A DNA stretch of 64,000 nucleotides. Source: Epithemia pelagica. Lineage: Eukaryota; Bacillariophyta; Bacillariophyceae; Surirellales; Surirellaceae. Of the stretch, positions 20,088-30,665 are shown piece by piece. Both the position numbers and the translations under genes were made by a program. Each line of letters begins with the position of its first letter. Position 1 is the stretch's first letter. Location of the stretch: contig OX337238.1 of NCBI GenBank assembly GCA_946965045.2, positions 2,480,001 to 2,544,000 of the forward strand, in the 5' to 3' direction. The notes beneath the pieces were generated by a model. That model saw only the letters and a list, made by a program, of their open reading frames with translations, was not told the DNA's origin and ran no database searches.

Positions 20088-21482
20088 ATGGGAGACGCAG
20101 CTGGAGCAGACGCCCAAGCACTCGTTCAAGCCCTGAACAATGCATCCGCTGCGATCCAGAACGCAATAGCGCAAGCAGCTGCCGGACCAGGAGCACCAGC
20201 TGCAGGACCGTTCCTCCGTACTCCCTTGCGATCAGGGATTGCAAACACCCTGGACTTTGGCACGAAAGAAGGCAGGAAGTACTACGAACAGGCAACGAGA
20301 TCCTTATTCTCGACCGACGAGAAGTTTGATGTAGAGCCAGGCCGGTTCCAGCTATTCGTGAACCTACTCCATACGCGGGCTCGCGACCTCGGAATGCTCG
20401 AGAACGGAGCCAACTGCATGGTAACAGTTCCGGCACTTCCAGGCGGAGTCGCACCGCCAGCTGTCAACATGATCACGGATTATGGACGCTTGACGTTGGA
20501 GGAAATCAAGGCCTACAAAACGACATTCATCGGACAGAACACCAGGAACTCGCAGAACTCCAAGATGCTTCATGACTTAATCATGAACTCACTCTCACAA
20601 ACCGGCATTCAACATATCCAAATTTGGACGAATGATACCAAGGTGAATGGGGAAGATGCAGGAGGATGCCTCTTCAAGGTTGTGATTCGCGAGAGTTACC
20701 TAGACTCTAACGCGACTGTCACTACGTTGCAACTGAACCTAACAAACCTCGATCGTTACATCGAGACGAACGGGTCCGATATCGTCGCCTTCAACGCCTA
20801 CGTGCAGAGCCAAGTTGATGGATTGGCATCCAGAGGACACACGTCACTAGACCTAATCGTTAACTTGTTTAAAGGCTATAAAGCCGTCAAGGACGACTGT
20901 TTTCAGGATTATATCCAAAAGATTGAAGACGGCCATGAAGACGGCTCCAATGTCATCACGAGCGCAAACGAATTGATGGTTCGCGCCGTCAACTTCTACA
21001 AGAAACAAGTGACGCGCGACGAATGGGAGCAACCAACCCAGCACCAAAAGGAGGTACTGGCCCTCCAGGCCGAGGTACTCCACCTCAAAAAGCAGTCCAG
21101 CAAGAACAACGCGGACAAGGCAAAAGGAAAAGAAGGAGTCCACAAGAAAGGTACCAAAGCAAAACCAGAGAACACCAAGCAGAAACCCGAACGACCAGGA
21201 TGGCTCAAGGATCACACGAAGCCGAAACAGGAAAGCCTGACAAAGTACCGTACATGGAATGGTACCAAGTGGTACTGGTGCGATGAGGCCACAGGCGGCA
21301 AATGTGGCGGCAAGTGGAGGACCCACAAGCCAGCGGATTGTAAAGGGTACGCGAAACCAGCACCGAAAACGGACGCAAAAGAAGAAAAGAAGAAGAAAGA
21401 AGCTCTGAAGATGGCAGTGGCACATGAGACACTGATCGAGAGCATGGAGGACGAGCAGGAGGACTCTGATTATGAATCGTGA
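20088..21482 (+). CDS. gag: gag protein of element B
   Basis: The start at ATG 20088 (agatcatgg) follows the leader; the frame is also open slightly upstream but has no ATG. About 464 residues: an Ala-rich N-terminus (ALNNASAAIQNAIAQAAAG), a helical capsid-like body, and a Lys-rich part with a Cys/His-containing segment (WYWCDEATGGKCGGKW...HKPADC) that could form a zinc-binding knuckle of unusual spacing. The C-terminus is acidic (EDEQEDSDYES), then UGA at 21480-21482. The same frame continues without another stop into pol. Confidence 0.85.
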   Translation: MGDAAGADAQALVQALNNASAAIQNAIAQAAAGPGAPAAGPFLRTPLRSGIANTLDFGTKEGRKYYEQATRSLFSTDEKFDVEPGRFQLFVNLLHTRARDLGMLENGANCMVTVPALPGGVAPPAVNMITDYGRLTLEEIKAYKTTFIGQNTRNSQNSKMLHDLIMNSLSQTGIQHIQIWTNDTKVNGEDAGGCLFKVVIRESYLDSNATVTTLQLNLTNLDRYIETNGSDIVAFNAYVQSQVDGLASRGHTSLDLIVNLFKGYKAVKDDCFQDYIQKIEDGHEDGSNVITSANELMVRAVNFYKKQVTRDEWEQPTQHQKEVLALQAEVLHLKKQSSKNNADKAKGKEGVHKKGTKAKPENTKQKPERPGWLKDHTKPKQESLTKYRTWNGTKWYWCDEATGGKCGGKWRTHKPADCKGYAKPAPKTDAKEEKKKKEALKMAVAHETLIESMEDEQEDSDYES

Positions 21483-24400
21483 CTCCTATGGAGAGGGTGG
21501 AAATCAGTAACAATGTTAGTAATTCCGATATTACACATGTACTCCAACCTCTCCCTCGAAGACATAATCACATACCTGTGGATAAGCACATTCGTCCACC
21601 TCCTCAAACAAATGATGATCACGGTGGAAGCAGCAATAAAGCTCACCATAGTCATCGTACAAATGGAGGAGGAACACAAGACAATTACAAACAAGGAGGA
21701 TTGGATGCACCACGCCATCACGACAACCAACGAGGTAATCGGAAACATGGCGGAATGGGCAGACAAGCAACTCCTGCACACGAAAGAGAAAAAGAGGATG
21801 AGACAACGGAGACAAACAAGAGCGAAAAAGGTAATATGCAGCGCAGCCATCATAGCAATGGCGGCAAAGTGCGCAGCAGCAACCAATTGCCACCCGTTTG
21901 ACTCGAACTCGACCACGATCGGCATCGACAACAGATGCTCAGGCTGCATAACCCACGTACGGAGTGACATACCAGGTTCTTTGAAGCAATGTAACAGAGC
22001 AATCAAAGGATTTGGGGGCGCAAAGACGTTCGAAGTGTGGTCAGGGACCATCCATTGGGAATGGGAGGACGATCAAGGAAAGATCCATAAAATGGTGATC
22101 CCCAATTCGTACTATGTCCCCGAAGGCAAAGTCCGACTACTGAGCCCACAACACTGGGCGCAGACTCGGAAAAACAGTGAAAGACGAGGTGGGGCGGGAG
22201 AAATAACCACTGGCACGGACGTAGTACTCTTCTGGGACGAACGTCAATCACGAAAGACGATCCCAATAGATACTCAAGGCAACAATGTGGCCACGTTCCA
22301 TCTCGCGAGTGGGTACAAGCAGTACCATAATTACTGTAGGGAATGTGGGACTGAACATGACCACTCCTACGACAAAGATCCACTGTTGCAACATCAGGCC
22401 ATGCCATCAATGGTGGTGTCCGATGACGAGGGAGACAACGACGAAGCGACCTACCCCGTCCAGGCACCTCAATGGCATCGAGCCATTCCGAAGCAGACCA
22501 GCATGGCAACAACTGATGCAGCAACCCAACAAACAGACGACGCGGAACCACGCAAGTTTGACTTTGATCTAGACGGTAAAACTACCGAAGACGCAACACC
22601 ACCACCACCAGACATCATCCCACATGAGGAGGAAGAACAACCAACGGCGGAAGCAGAGTTGCTCAGGTACCACTACGACTTTGGGCACCTACCATTCGCC
22701 AAACTACAACAAATGGCAAAGGACGGAATACTGCCGGAACGACTGGCGAAGTGTCACGTCCCAGTGTGTTCGGCATGCAATTTCGTCAAAGCAACGAAGC
22801 GAGCATGGCGCACAAGGTCGTCAAAAGACTGGTCAAACAAGACACCTCCAAGCAAACCAGGCATGGTTGTGTCGGTCGACCAGTTGGTATCACCCACTCT
22901 AGGACTCGTGGCACAGATGACAGGGTTCATCACGAAACAGCGCTACAAATACGCTACCGTGTATGTGGACCAAGCGACGTCACTGGGTTTCGTTTTCCTA
23001 CAGAAGACTTCAACCGTTGAAGAAACACTGCAAGGCAAGCGAGCTTTTGAGCGCTATGCCATCAACAGAGGAGTGACAGTGCGTGCATACCACGCCGATA
23101 ACGGAATTTTCAAGGCGCACGGGTGGGTGAAGGCATGTCACGACCAAGGACAAGACCTCACATTCGCAGCTGTTGGCGCCCACCATTCCAATGGAAAGGC
23201 GGAGCGCAGAATACGGGAATTGCAAGGGATGGCGCGCACGATGCTTCTGCACGCAAACAAGCGATGGCCACAGGCAATTACAGCCAACTTGTGGCCCTAC
23301 GCTGTGCGCTACACAAACGACTGCATCAACGCGTCCCCAAATATGCAACACGAAACGAAGCAATCGCCAATCCAACTGTTCTCCCAGACAGCCATTAACA
23401 CGAACAAAAAGCACTGGAGGCCCTTTGGATGTCCAGTATACGTGCTGGATGAACGACTGCAAGGAAACAAACCACACAATAAGTGGGAGAATCGAGCCAG
23501 GGTGGGAATTTATTTGGGCCAGTCACCAATCCACAACAGGAATGTGGCATTGGTACTCAACCGACACACTGGACACGTGAGTCCACAATTCCACGTACGA
23601 TTCGACCGCAGTTTCCACACCCTCCAACAGGAGCAACTGACGGCAACGTGGCAAGTCAGCACATTCTTCGCTGATGCCAAACGAACCGGACAACCGCAGA
23701 GGAGCCAGAAAGGAAAACGACGGAGGAGGCACAAGGGGCAAGAGGGAGCCCCACAACACTCTCCAACTGGCACTCCACCGGAAGAATGGCAACAACAAAT
23801 GCCTAACAACACATGGCCGGATGAAGCACCCATCCACAATCCAAACACGAGTCCATCAGGTGGGACGCCACCACAACAAGCACAACATGGACCAACCATG
23901 GGTGGAACGCCTCCACAGGATTCAGAGGGAGCACAAGGCCAGAGGGAGCGGCAACTCCCACAACAACAAACAACCAACCACATTCGGACACGATCGGGCC
24001 GACTACGAAAACCGACACAGCGCCTTATCGAGGTGATGTCATCGGAAATCGAGGACGAGACGACTGTCCCAGGGGAGTTGTTTGCATTGTCAACCCTCGT
24101 GCCGCAAGACGACATGGATGACATGGGAAATCCACTCATGGCGTACAAGGCAGCAATTTCCGACCCAGATACAATGTATCACCACGAGGCCATGAAAGAG
24201 CCCGATAAGGCGGAATTTATAAAAGGGATGCAGAAAGAAATGGAGAGGCAGATGGAGGACGGAAACCTGTCCATCGTGCGCCGCACATCGGTCCCAGCAG
24301 GTCAGCGCATCTTCAAGGCCGTGTGGCAGATGCGAAGAAAAGGGGACATCCTGACACGCGATATCAAGACACATAAAGCGCGACTCAACTTCGATGGGTC

Positions 24401-25775
24401 AAAAATGGAACAGGGGATCGATTACGATCAAACCTATGCCCCAGTAGCTTCATGGGCATCCATACGACTGGTGTTGGCGCTTGTCTCCGCGTTCAATTGG
24501 CACACGCAACAAATCGACTACGTCCTAGCGTACCCGCAGGCTCCAGTAGAACGAGAAGTCTACATGGAGTTCCCTGTGGGATACGACTTGGACGAGGGAA
24601 AATCGAAAAAGGACTACGTACTCAAGCTCCATGCCAACCTGTACGGCCAAAAGCAGGCCGGCCGGGTGTGGTACCAGCACCTTTCCAAAAGGTTGGTCGA
24701 ACAGGTGGACTTTACGAAGTCGTCAGTGGATGAATGTGTCTTCTACAGGGGGAGCGTAATCTACGTGCTCTATACAGATGACAGTATCATCGTTGGCCCA
24801 GACAAAGCCGAAATCGACAAAGCAATCAACGATATACGGGCAGCCAAGCTCAATATCACGGTTGAAGGCGACATAAAGGACTTTCTGGGAGTCAACATCC
24901 ACAAACACGACAACGGGGAGATCACGTTTTCACAACCACACCTCATTGATAAAGTTTTGAAAGGACTGCGTCTGGGTAAGGACGCCGTCACGAAAGATAC
25001 ACCAGCAGCCCCATCGAAGATCCTGCACTGACATCTTGAAAAACCCGCATTCGACAACAACTTCAATTACCGCTCCATCGTGGGCATGATGAACTACATT
25101 GAGGCAGGGTCAAGAAGCGATATCGCCTATGCCACTCACCAGTGCGCAAGGTTCGCATCCAATCCACGTAAACCACACGGAGACGCGGTCAGGTGGATCG
25201 GGAGGTACCTACGGGCAACGAGGGATCAAGGCATGACATTCCGTCCCAACAAACAAGCGGGACTGGAAGTGTGGGTTGATGCGGACTTCGCAGGCAATTG
25301 GAAACGGGAGGACGCATCGACTGACCGAGACACGGCCAGATCACGCCACGGATATATCATACGATGTATGGGATGTCCCATAATCTGGAAATCCCAACTG
25401 CAAACGGAAATAGCGCTAAGCTCCACCGAGAGTGAGTACACCGGCCTCTCCTATGCACTCCGTGCCGCCATTCCAATCATGCGCCTCCTGGAGGAGATGC
25501 AACAGCAGGGCATCACGATCCACAACACAAAGGCGGAAGTCCACTGTAAGGTATTCGAGGACAACAGCGGGGCTCTGGAAATGGCCAAAGTGTACAAATT
25601 CAGGCCTCGCACGAAACACTTGAACGTAAAGCTCCATCATTTCAGAACATATGTGGAGGATGGGAGCGTGACGATTCATAAAGTTGCTACAGAGGACCAA
25701 CTCGCTGATTACCTCACCAAACCTTTACCACAGGACACACTACAACGTCTGCGTCAACGGGTCCTGGGATGGTAG
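21483..25775 (+). pseudogene. pol: pol polyprotein of element B, one nonsense codon
   Basis: The frame continues from gag after its UGA and is open to UGA 25029-25031, then open again in the same frame to 25775. Protease candidate: IGIDNRCSGC, with DNR in place of DSG. GAG-pre-integrase Cys pair: CHVPVCSAC. Integrase: VSVDQLVSP, AYHADNGIF, VGAHHSNGKAERRIREL. RT: ARLNFDGSKMEQG, QQIDYVLAYPQAPVEREVY, LYGQKQAGRVW and the box YTDD (usually YVDD). RNase H: WVDADFAGNW, SSTESEYTGLSYALR, DYLTKPLPQ. The UGA at 25029 separates RT from RNase H and looks like a CGA-to-TGA change. From 21488 to about 21900 a second frame with its own ATG is also open and hydrophilic, so the true reading across the gag/protease junction is uncertain. 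Confidence 0.85.
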
Positions 25776-25810
25776 TCACAAATGGGTGCGATTTGAAAAG
25801 TGAGAGGGAG

Positions 25811-26045
25811 TGTTGAAAGTTCCCCGTTGCCGCCCGGTGCATTCGGAACCTGGGGGGGGGGGGGGGGGAAACTCCACGTGCGTATGGACACACGTCACCA
25901 TACGACACTTCCCAACTGACGCCCCTACTGCGTCAGCACATACACACCCATAGCGTAACATGACCATACTCTTATAACTTACTCAATCCCCTTTTACGAA
26001 ACTAGTTGGCCCTTTTAATTGGCAGTGACCACGGTTAAAACAACA
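25811..26045 (+). repeat. 3' LTR of element B with 17-base G run
   Basis: 235 bp. It is identical to the 5' LTR apart from an expanded G homopolymer (25852-25868) and loss of one ttac unit. It is followed by ggaaca, the target duplication. Confidence 0.92.
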
Positions 26046-26432
26046 GGAACAACAACAATGATAACGACAACACAATGTCCAAGGATGATTGTTGATTTCG
26101 GGCAACCGTTCGACATCGTGGGTGCCATTCCATCCTCCCACGCCTTACACAAAGTCCCCACAAACGACAGCGGCATGAGAACAGCGGGATGCCAGCAAGG
26201 ATGGCCCATACTGCCACCACAAATCCTGTTGGCGAGGAGGAATGGGCAAGACCAGTACAGAGGATGTCACATGTCCCAACTCATTCATTCCTCCCAGGAC
26301 GACCAGGAACTCAGTAATGGTATGATGGATCACAACCGGTCCACCCATCAAATGGGGAGGCCACTCGATCATCATTGTCGTCGTTGCTGTTGCTGCATTA
26401 TATTTCATGGGGATGGGTGATGGTTCCATCAA
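26046..26432 (-). pseudogene. K' kelch pseudogene, 5' part, interrupted by element B
   Basis: Starts at ATG 26432 (MEPSPIPMKYNA follows), with the family N-terminus (EWPPHLMGGP, TEFLVVLGGMNELGH) and a kelch repeat (SHAAVVCGD). An in-frame TAA replaces the Gln codon seen in the 44-kb copy (gtgtaaggcg here, gtgcagggcg there). Element B follows at the position of GGAACA. It is closest to the 44-kb K' copy. It points away from S2, with the spacer block between them. Confidence 0.75.
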
Positions 26433-26944
26433 TTACCATCTCATGATATCTTTTATACTCCTTACTTAGGATCTCGTGTGACGAGATCCTTTTTCAATTG
26501 AAGAGAGGTGACCGGTGACCGATGACCGATGACCGATGACCGATGACCGATCTCTCTCTACTCGTACTCGTACGTCGTAGGCAGGTATATTATGGGTTAT
26601 GGGGCATATTGAAATTATATTGAAGGTACCTTGTTCTCTATTCTCGAGAATCGCGCGGGCATCTCCTACCATCACGCAAGACTCGCCACTCTTAATCCTT
26701 CACACCCCATCTTTTGCATCCCATATAGAATACGAATGGCAACATACCTAGGTAGTCTTATCGTGATCCATTATCCATTACGGCATTCGACGTCAATGGA
26801 GATTTCGTGTGAGCACACGAATTGCTTGGTTGCGATTGTGATTGATCGTCATGGTACCGTTAATCCTGTTTCATCCCTCATCCCAGTAGCAAAGCATTCA
26901 TTCGATAGCGCAAGCGCCAGCGCGAGGAAAAAACACCCTGTATC
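26433..26944. promoter_or_regulatory. Conserved K'/S spacer block, copy 3, with 8-bp tandem repeat
   Basis: Lies between divergent K' (26432) and S2 (26945). Contains the core cgcgcgggcatctcctacc and atcacgcaagactcgccac (about 26651-26690). On the K' side a tandem run of gaccgatg units (about 26507-26552) forms an inverted repeat partner to similar sequence at 44098-44122 in another copy. Bidirectional promoter activity is an inference from the head-to-head arrangement. Confidence 0.55.
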
Positions 26945-28021
26945 ATGAGCGCGGTGAATGAAACGCCCACCGTTGCGGATGATGGCCTTTCGGTAGGTTC
27001 CTCCTCATCAGCAAGTCTTCCACCGAACACGTCTTGCTCCCGCTGGTATCTCTTTCGCGGATAGTCCTCCTACCGAAAACGACGAGCATTCCTCTGGTCG
27101 ACGCATTCCCTTGCCGGTGGAAATCGTCATGAAGAAATCAGGTCAGTACTTTCATCGTTGTCAGTGTTTCACTGACAAACTCACGTCCAGTGCATGTGAG
27201 TTGAGTCTCACCAAAGATCGAATCAATCGTCATGGCATTTTTGCAGGCGCTGATTCCCATGAAATAGCCTCGTTAAGACAGGCGTTGAAAGCCATGGAAG
27301 AAGAAAATGATGACTGGAAGCACAAGTTCGAGTCGATGCGAGAACAATTCCGCGCAGATCCGCCATCTCCTTTGCTTTTTGTGCTTTTAGAGTGGCGGAT
27401 CTGAACGCACAAAAAGCAAAGGAGGTGGCGGATCTGAACGCACAAAAAGCATAGGAGGTGGCGGATCTGTACGCACAAAAAGCAAAGGAGGTGGCCGATA
27501 AACAAGAGGAGGTGGCGGTTCTACAAAAGCAAAAAGCATTGGCGGAGGCGGGTCTAAAAGCACAATTGGACGTAGGCCGAGAGAGAGAGTGCATCATGAC
27601 TGCCCTGCGCTGCTGCAAAATTCCACAAGCACTGGAAAACAAACTCGTAAAGTTCAACATAAACGATGGTTCGTCGTCCGCCGCCAGTGCGAGTCTCGTT
27701 TCAGTTGAATCCGATGAAGCAGCACAAGAGACATGGAACCAAATTTACTCGCAGACGCAAACGTTGCTAACGGAATCTACGTCGACAACACCCCTCGAAG
27801 TCAACGAGATCGTCAAGTCGTTCGGACTGCTCACAAAGTTTGCTCGCATCTCATTGCAGTTCTGGCACTTGAACGACCAGTCGTCTTGTTCTGTTCAAAA
27901 GACACACAACAGTGTAAAGCTTAACTCACGACGTAAAAGCTCGAGTAGTGGTGGAAGTGACTCATCAGGAAATTCTGCGACAGTTCAGATTATGGGAACC
28001 TCATCAAGTCACAAAGGGTAG
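26945..28021 (+). pseudogene. S-family copy S2, disrupted
   Basis: The same two-exon layout as S1 (intron 27142-27246, donor ggtcagta, acceptor tttgcag). Three lesions: a 10-bp deletion in exon 1 after agtcttc shifts the frame; in exon 2 a segment at about 27355-27385 is an inverted copy of the neighbouring repeat and brings an early stop (27402-27404); and a TAG occurs in the second repeat unit (aaaaagcataggagg). The repeat is 33 bp, encoding ADLNAQKAKEV-type units of the coiled coil. From 27458 the frame is open again to 28021 and matches the end of the S protein in layout (helical segment, Ser-rich tail). Confidence 0.75.
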
Positions 28022-28541
28022 TAGTACAACTACAATTGATGTTGACGAGCAGTACTACAATACAGTATCAGCTATCATGGAGCACGGCCATGTTTTAGAG
28101 AACTTAACATTAGCATCTAAGCTATCTGTTGTGTATGGGGGCAAGAGGTACCCTCTCGCGAACAGAGGAGTAGACGGATTTAACATCACAGATTCATGGG
28201 AGGAGCACAAGAGACGGTTTCGCTCTCCACCCTCCCTACACCAAGCTCTATACACAGTCCGAATCGAGAAAGTGATTGTCTGCAATAGCAACACAGAAAT
28301 GGGGAAACCGTGCTATTATTGTGGGGCGGCGCGGCTCTCTTTCCAAAGAACCAAACAGATGGGAGAGGTCAAACGTAGGAATGCGACTTTTGCGGATGAA
28401 TATGGAAAGTATTTGGTAGTTTTTGTCCGGGTAAAACAAGCGATTGTCTCTCTCATCTCTCTGATGTTTTCTGGTGCGGCCGTACCGAGGGACATTTCCA
28501 TCGGCGTGCCACGACGCAGGTCTCCGATTGGTCGCGTTTGA
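27948..28541 (+). CDS. Hypothetical protein or exon downstream of S2, with a CxxC motif
   Basis: The frame overlaps the end of S2 in another phase. From about 28030 it reads like a real protein: VDEQYYNTVSAIMEHGHVL, GVDGFNITDSWEEHKRRF, CYYCGAARLSF, RRNATFADEYGKYLVVF. The CYYC pair could bind a metal with residues I cannot identify. There is no clear ATG at the start of the convincing part, so it may be a downstream exon. A decayed relative lies at 345-730, again next to an S gene. I recognise no family. Confidence 0.35.
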   Translation: MVEVTHQEILRQFRLWEPHQVTKGSSTTTIDVDEQYYNTVSAIMEHGHVLENLTLASKLSVVYGGKRYPLANRGVDGFNITDSWEEHKRRFRSPPSLHQALYTVRIEKVIVCNSNTEMGKPCYYCGAARLSFQRTKQMGEVKRRNATFADEYGKYLVVFVRVKQAIVSLISLMFSGAAVPRDISIGVPRRRSPIGRV

Positions 28542-28912
28542 AGAGTTCATCATGCCTCGGCATGCGAGGCGCCAGCCATCGAGTTGGCGTGCGCATAAGG
28601 CCGTGACCGAATGCGAACCTCTTGAATTTTCAGCGGTTATATCACTTTTGAAAAAGATTGTTCTACTGGACTGCATCAACGAGACGCTCGATAGTGAACG
28701 CATTAACCCGAACTCGTAGATTGGACAAACCCGAACCACACATCCATACAATTTCTAGAGCCCAACACACCCATGGGTCTTGTTATGTCGAGAGAGAAAA
28801 GTCTCTTCCTCGGATGGTTCTGGTCCTTTGCTGCCACAACAGAGACACACCCTCGTTTTGACATCCTTTTGAAGAATTGAAGGAGAGAAAGACACCAAAC
28901 AAACAAGGCACG
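28542..28912. other. Intergenic region upstream of the cupin-like gene
   Basis: No supported ORF. Includes the probable promoter and leader of the gene that starts at 28913. Confidence 0.4.
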
Positions 28913-30665
28913 ATGCAACGACGTTTGGCACCTACCACATCCAACACTTCTTCGACGGTCCAAACAACAGCCGCACCCGTATCCGCTACCAGTGCCATCA
29001 AATCCGAACTCCGTCGTAAGCGTCGTCGTACGTGGTGGCGGCAACAATGGTCCTGGTGCCGTCCCTCCTCTACAGTCTCGTCTCGTTCTTCTTCTTCGTT
29101 TTCTTTTTTGTGGCAAGACGATGACAGTTTGTTTTTTTATGCTCGTGGGTGCCATGGGATGTGGTCTCGCACTCGTGATTTTGGCCGTGGCCCATTCCAT
29201 GATTTCCACGTTACTGGCTGTCAAATTTGGCAATCGCCATTTGGATCGACGTTTCAATACGAATACTAATAATAATCCACACGTGTTGCATCATCATCGT
29301 CGTCGTCGTCCTTCCCAGGATGAAAATGACGATGATGAGGAGGAAGAATTGGAACCCTTGCCCTTTTCTTCCATTTATCGTGTCCCGGAAGCCATGGAAA
29401 CCATGGGCGATCGCAGTTCGTCGTATGCCGAATTGCGCCACTTGTACGATACGCAAGTACTGCCCCAAGACGACCAACGCAGTCTCGACTTTGTCCAATC
29501 CAAGACACGACCCTTGCCTCCTTCCGTCTTGTCATCATCGACATCGTCGGTGCATCATTCCGATCAAGTCCATCCCGACAACCACAATATGCTCTACGAC
29601 ATTTACAATTGTCCCTATGAGCCACCTCGCAATTATCCTCACGAATGGAATTTGGTAAACCAAGTCTTGAAAAATTGGCCTGCCGATCAAACCGAACTAC
29701 CTTCGTCGACGGGTGGGGTTTTGTATCAAGGCTTTTGTGTGTTTGATTTTGCCCAGGACTATGGCAAGGCCTTGCATTACCGGGAATTGGAATTGCCCTT
29801 TGTGGTCGTCAATGATCCCCGTGTCGCTCGCACGGCCGAACGATGGCATGAACCTGATTATGTCAATCAAATGGTGGGTCCGAACGTCTTGCATCGAGCC
29901 GAATACAATACCAACAATCACTTTTTGTACCATGTTCCCGAAGGACCTCATGCTCGGCAACACCCAAACCGACGTGGCTTGCGGAGCCATCCAAAGAAGC
30001 AAGTACGTGATTTGCAAGGTCGACCAGCCCAAGTCCAAAACAAGGAGGCGATTCCCCAAGCCTTGCGCATGACCTATTCCGATTGGTTGCAAAAGGCCAA
30101 TGTGACGGCCGATCATGCTTCACCGACCATGGAACATTGGTATTATCGATTGATTGGATGTGGCTACATGGGTGCCGATGGCAGTTGCGACAAGGGATCG
30201 ACCGAAGCCTTGTACGATGAGTTGCCCTTTTTTCAACCCACGGCGGAAAATACCTTGTACATTGGTGAGGCGGAACAACAAAAGGGCATTCATTGTCGAT
30301 TTGGTATGAAGGGTGTCATTGCGGAAAATCATTTTGATGCCAGTCGCAATTCCATTGCCCTCTTGTATGGGCATCGGCGATACATTTTGTCCCACCCCAA
30401 ACAATGTCCCAATTTGGCCATTCTGCCCAAGGAACACGAGAGTGCCCGACATTCGGCGGTCGATTATACCAACCCCGATTTGGACCGATATCCGGAATTT
30501 GCCCATGCTACGGCCAATGAGGTCGTCTTGCAACCCGGTCAAGTCATGTATTTGCCCACGAACTGGTTCCACTACATTGTATCGCTCGATTTGAATTATC
30601 AATGCAACACCCGATCCGGTATGGATCAACAATATTGGCCACCCATTCACCAATGCGGCTTTTAA
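28913..30665 (+). CDS. Membrane-anchored cupin-like (JmjC/cupin_8 type) protein
   Basis: Probably a Fe(II)/2-oxoglutarate-dependent oxygenase of the cupin_8/JmjC group; substrate unknown. The C-terminal half holds ENHFDASRN, where HFD fits the HxD iron site, and after a basic loop (GHRRYILSHPKQ) the segment LPTNWFHYIVSLD with the distal His. N-terminal to this are a membrane span (CFFMLVGAMGCGLALVILAV), a His/Arg run and an acidic stretch. I prefer ATG 28913 with intron 29016-29127 (donor gtaagc, pyrimidine-rich acceptor side, gatgacag), which joins a basic cytoplasmic tail directly to the membrane span and keeps the frame. The alternative is an unspliced start at 28992, giving 557 residues; the domain reading is the same in both. 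The stop is TAA at 30663-30665. Single copy here and unlike its repeat-rich surroundings. Confidence 0.75.

Larger units (their letters stand above)
19773..26045 (+). mobile_element. Ty1/copia LTR retrotransposon, element B
   Basis: A 6273-bp element with LTRs of 229 bp (19773-20001) and 235 bp (25811-26045), TGTTG...CAACA ends, and copia-order pol. The LTRs differ only in a G run (7 versus 17) and a 4-bp duplication, so the copy is young. ggaaca precedes the 5' LTR and follows the 3' LTR; the uninterrupted target can be read at 44.56-44.58 kb, which confirms the ends. The first bases after the 5' LTR (cgcttcctctgcgc) are complementary to the D-arm of initiator tRNA-Met. A polypurine tract (gagagggag) precedes the 3' LTR. 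Confidence 0.92.

Noticed and set aside
20853-21425. 190-residue Phe/Leu-rich minus-strand ORF inside gag of element B
   Set aside because: Complement of Lys/Glu-rich codons gives Phe/Leu runs; a mirror of the real frame.
21480-25031. UGA reassigned to an amino acid in this genome
   Set aside because: UGA ends the intact K gene at 58570 and the element A gag; ordinary genes here end in UAA, UAG and UGA. In-frame UGAs in the elements are better explained by read-through or CGA-to-TGA mutation.
26507-26552. gaccgatg tandem repeat as a regulatory operator
   Set aside because: Only this copy of the spacer has the expanded run; others have one or two units, so it looks like slippage rather than a conserved site.
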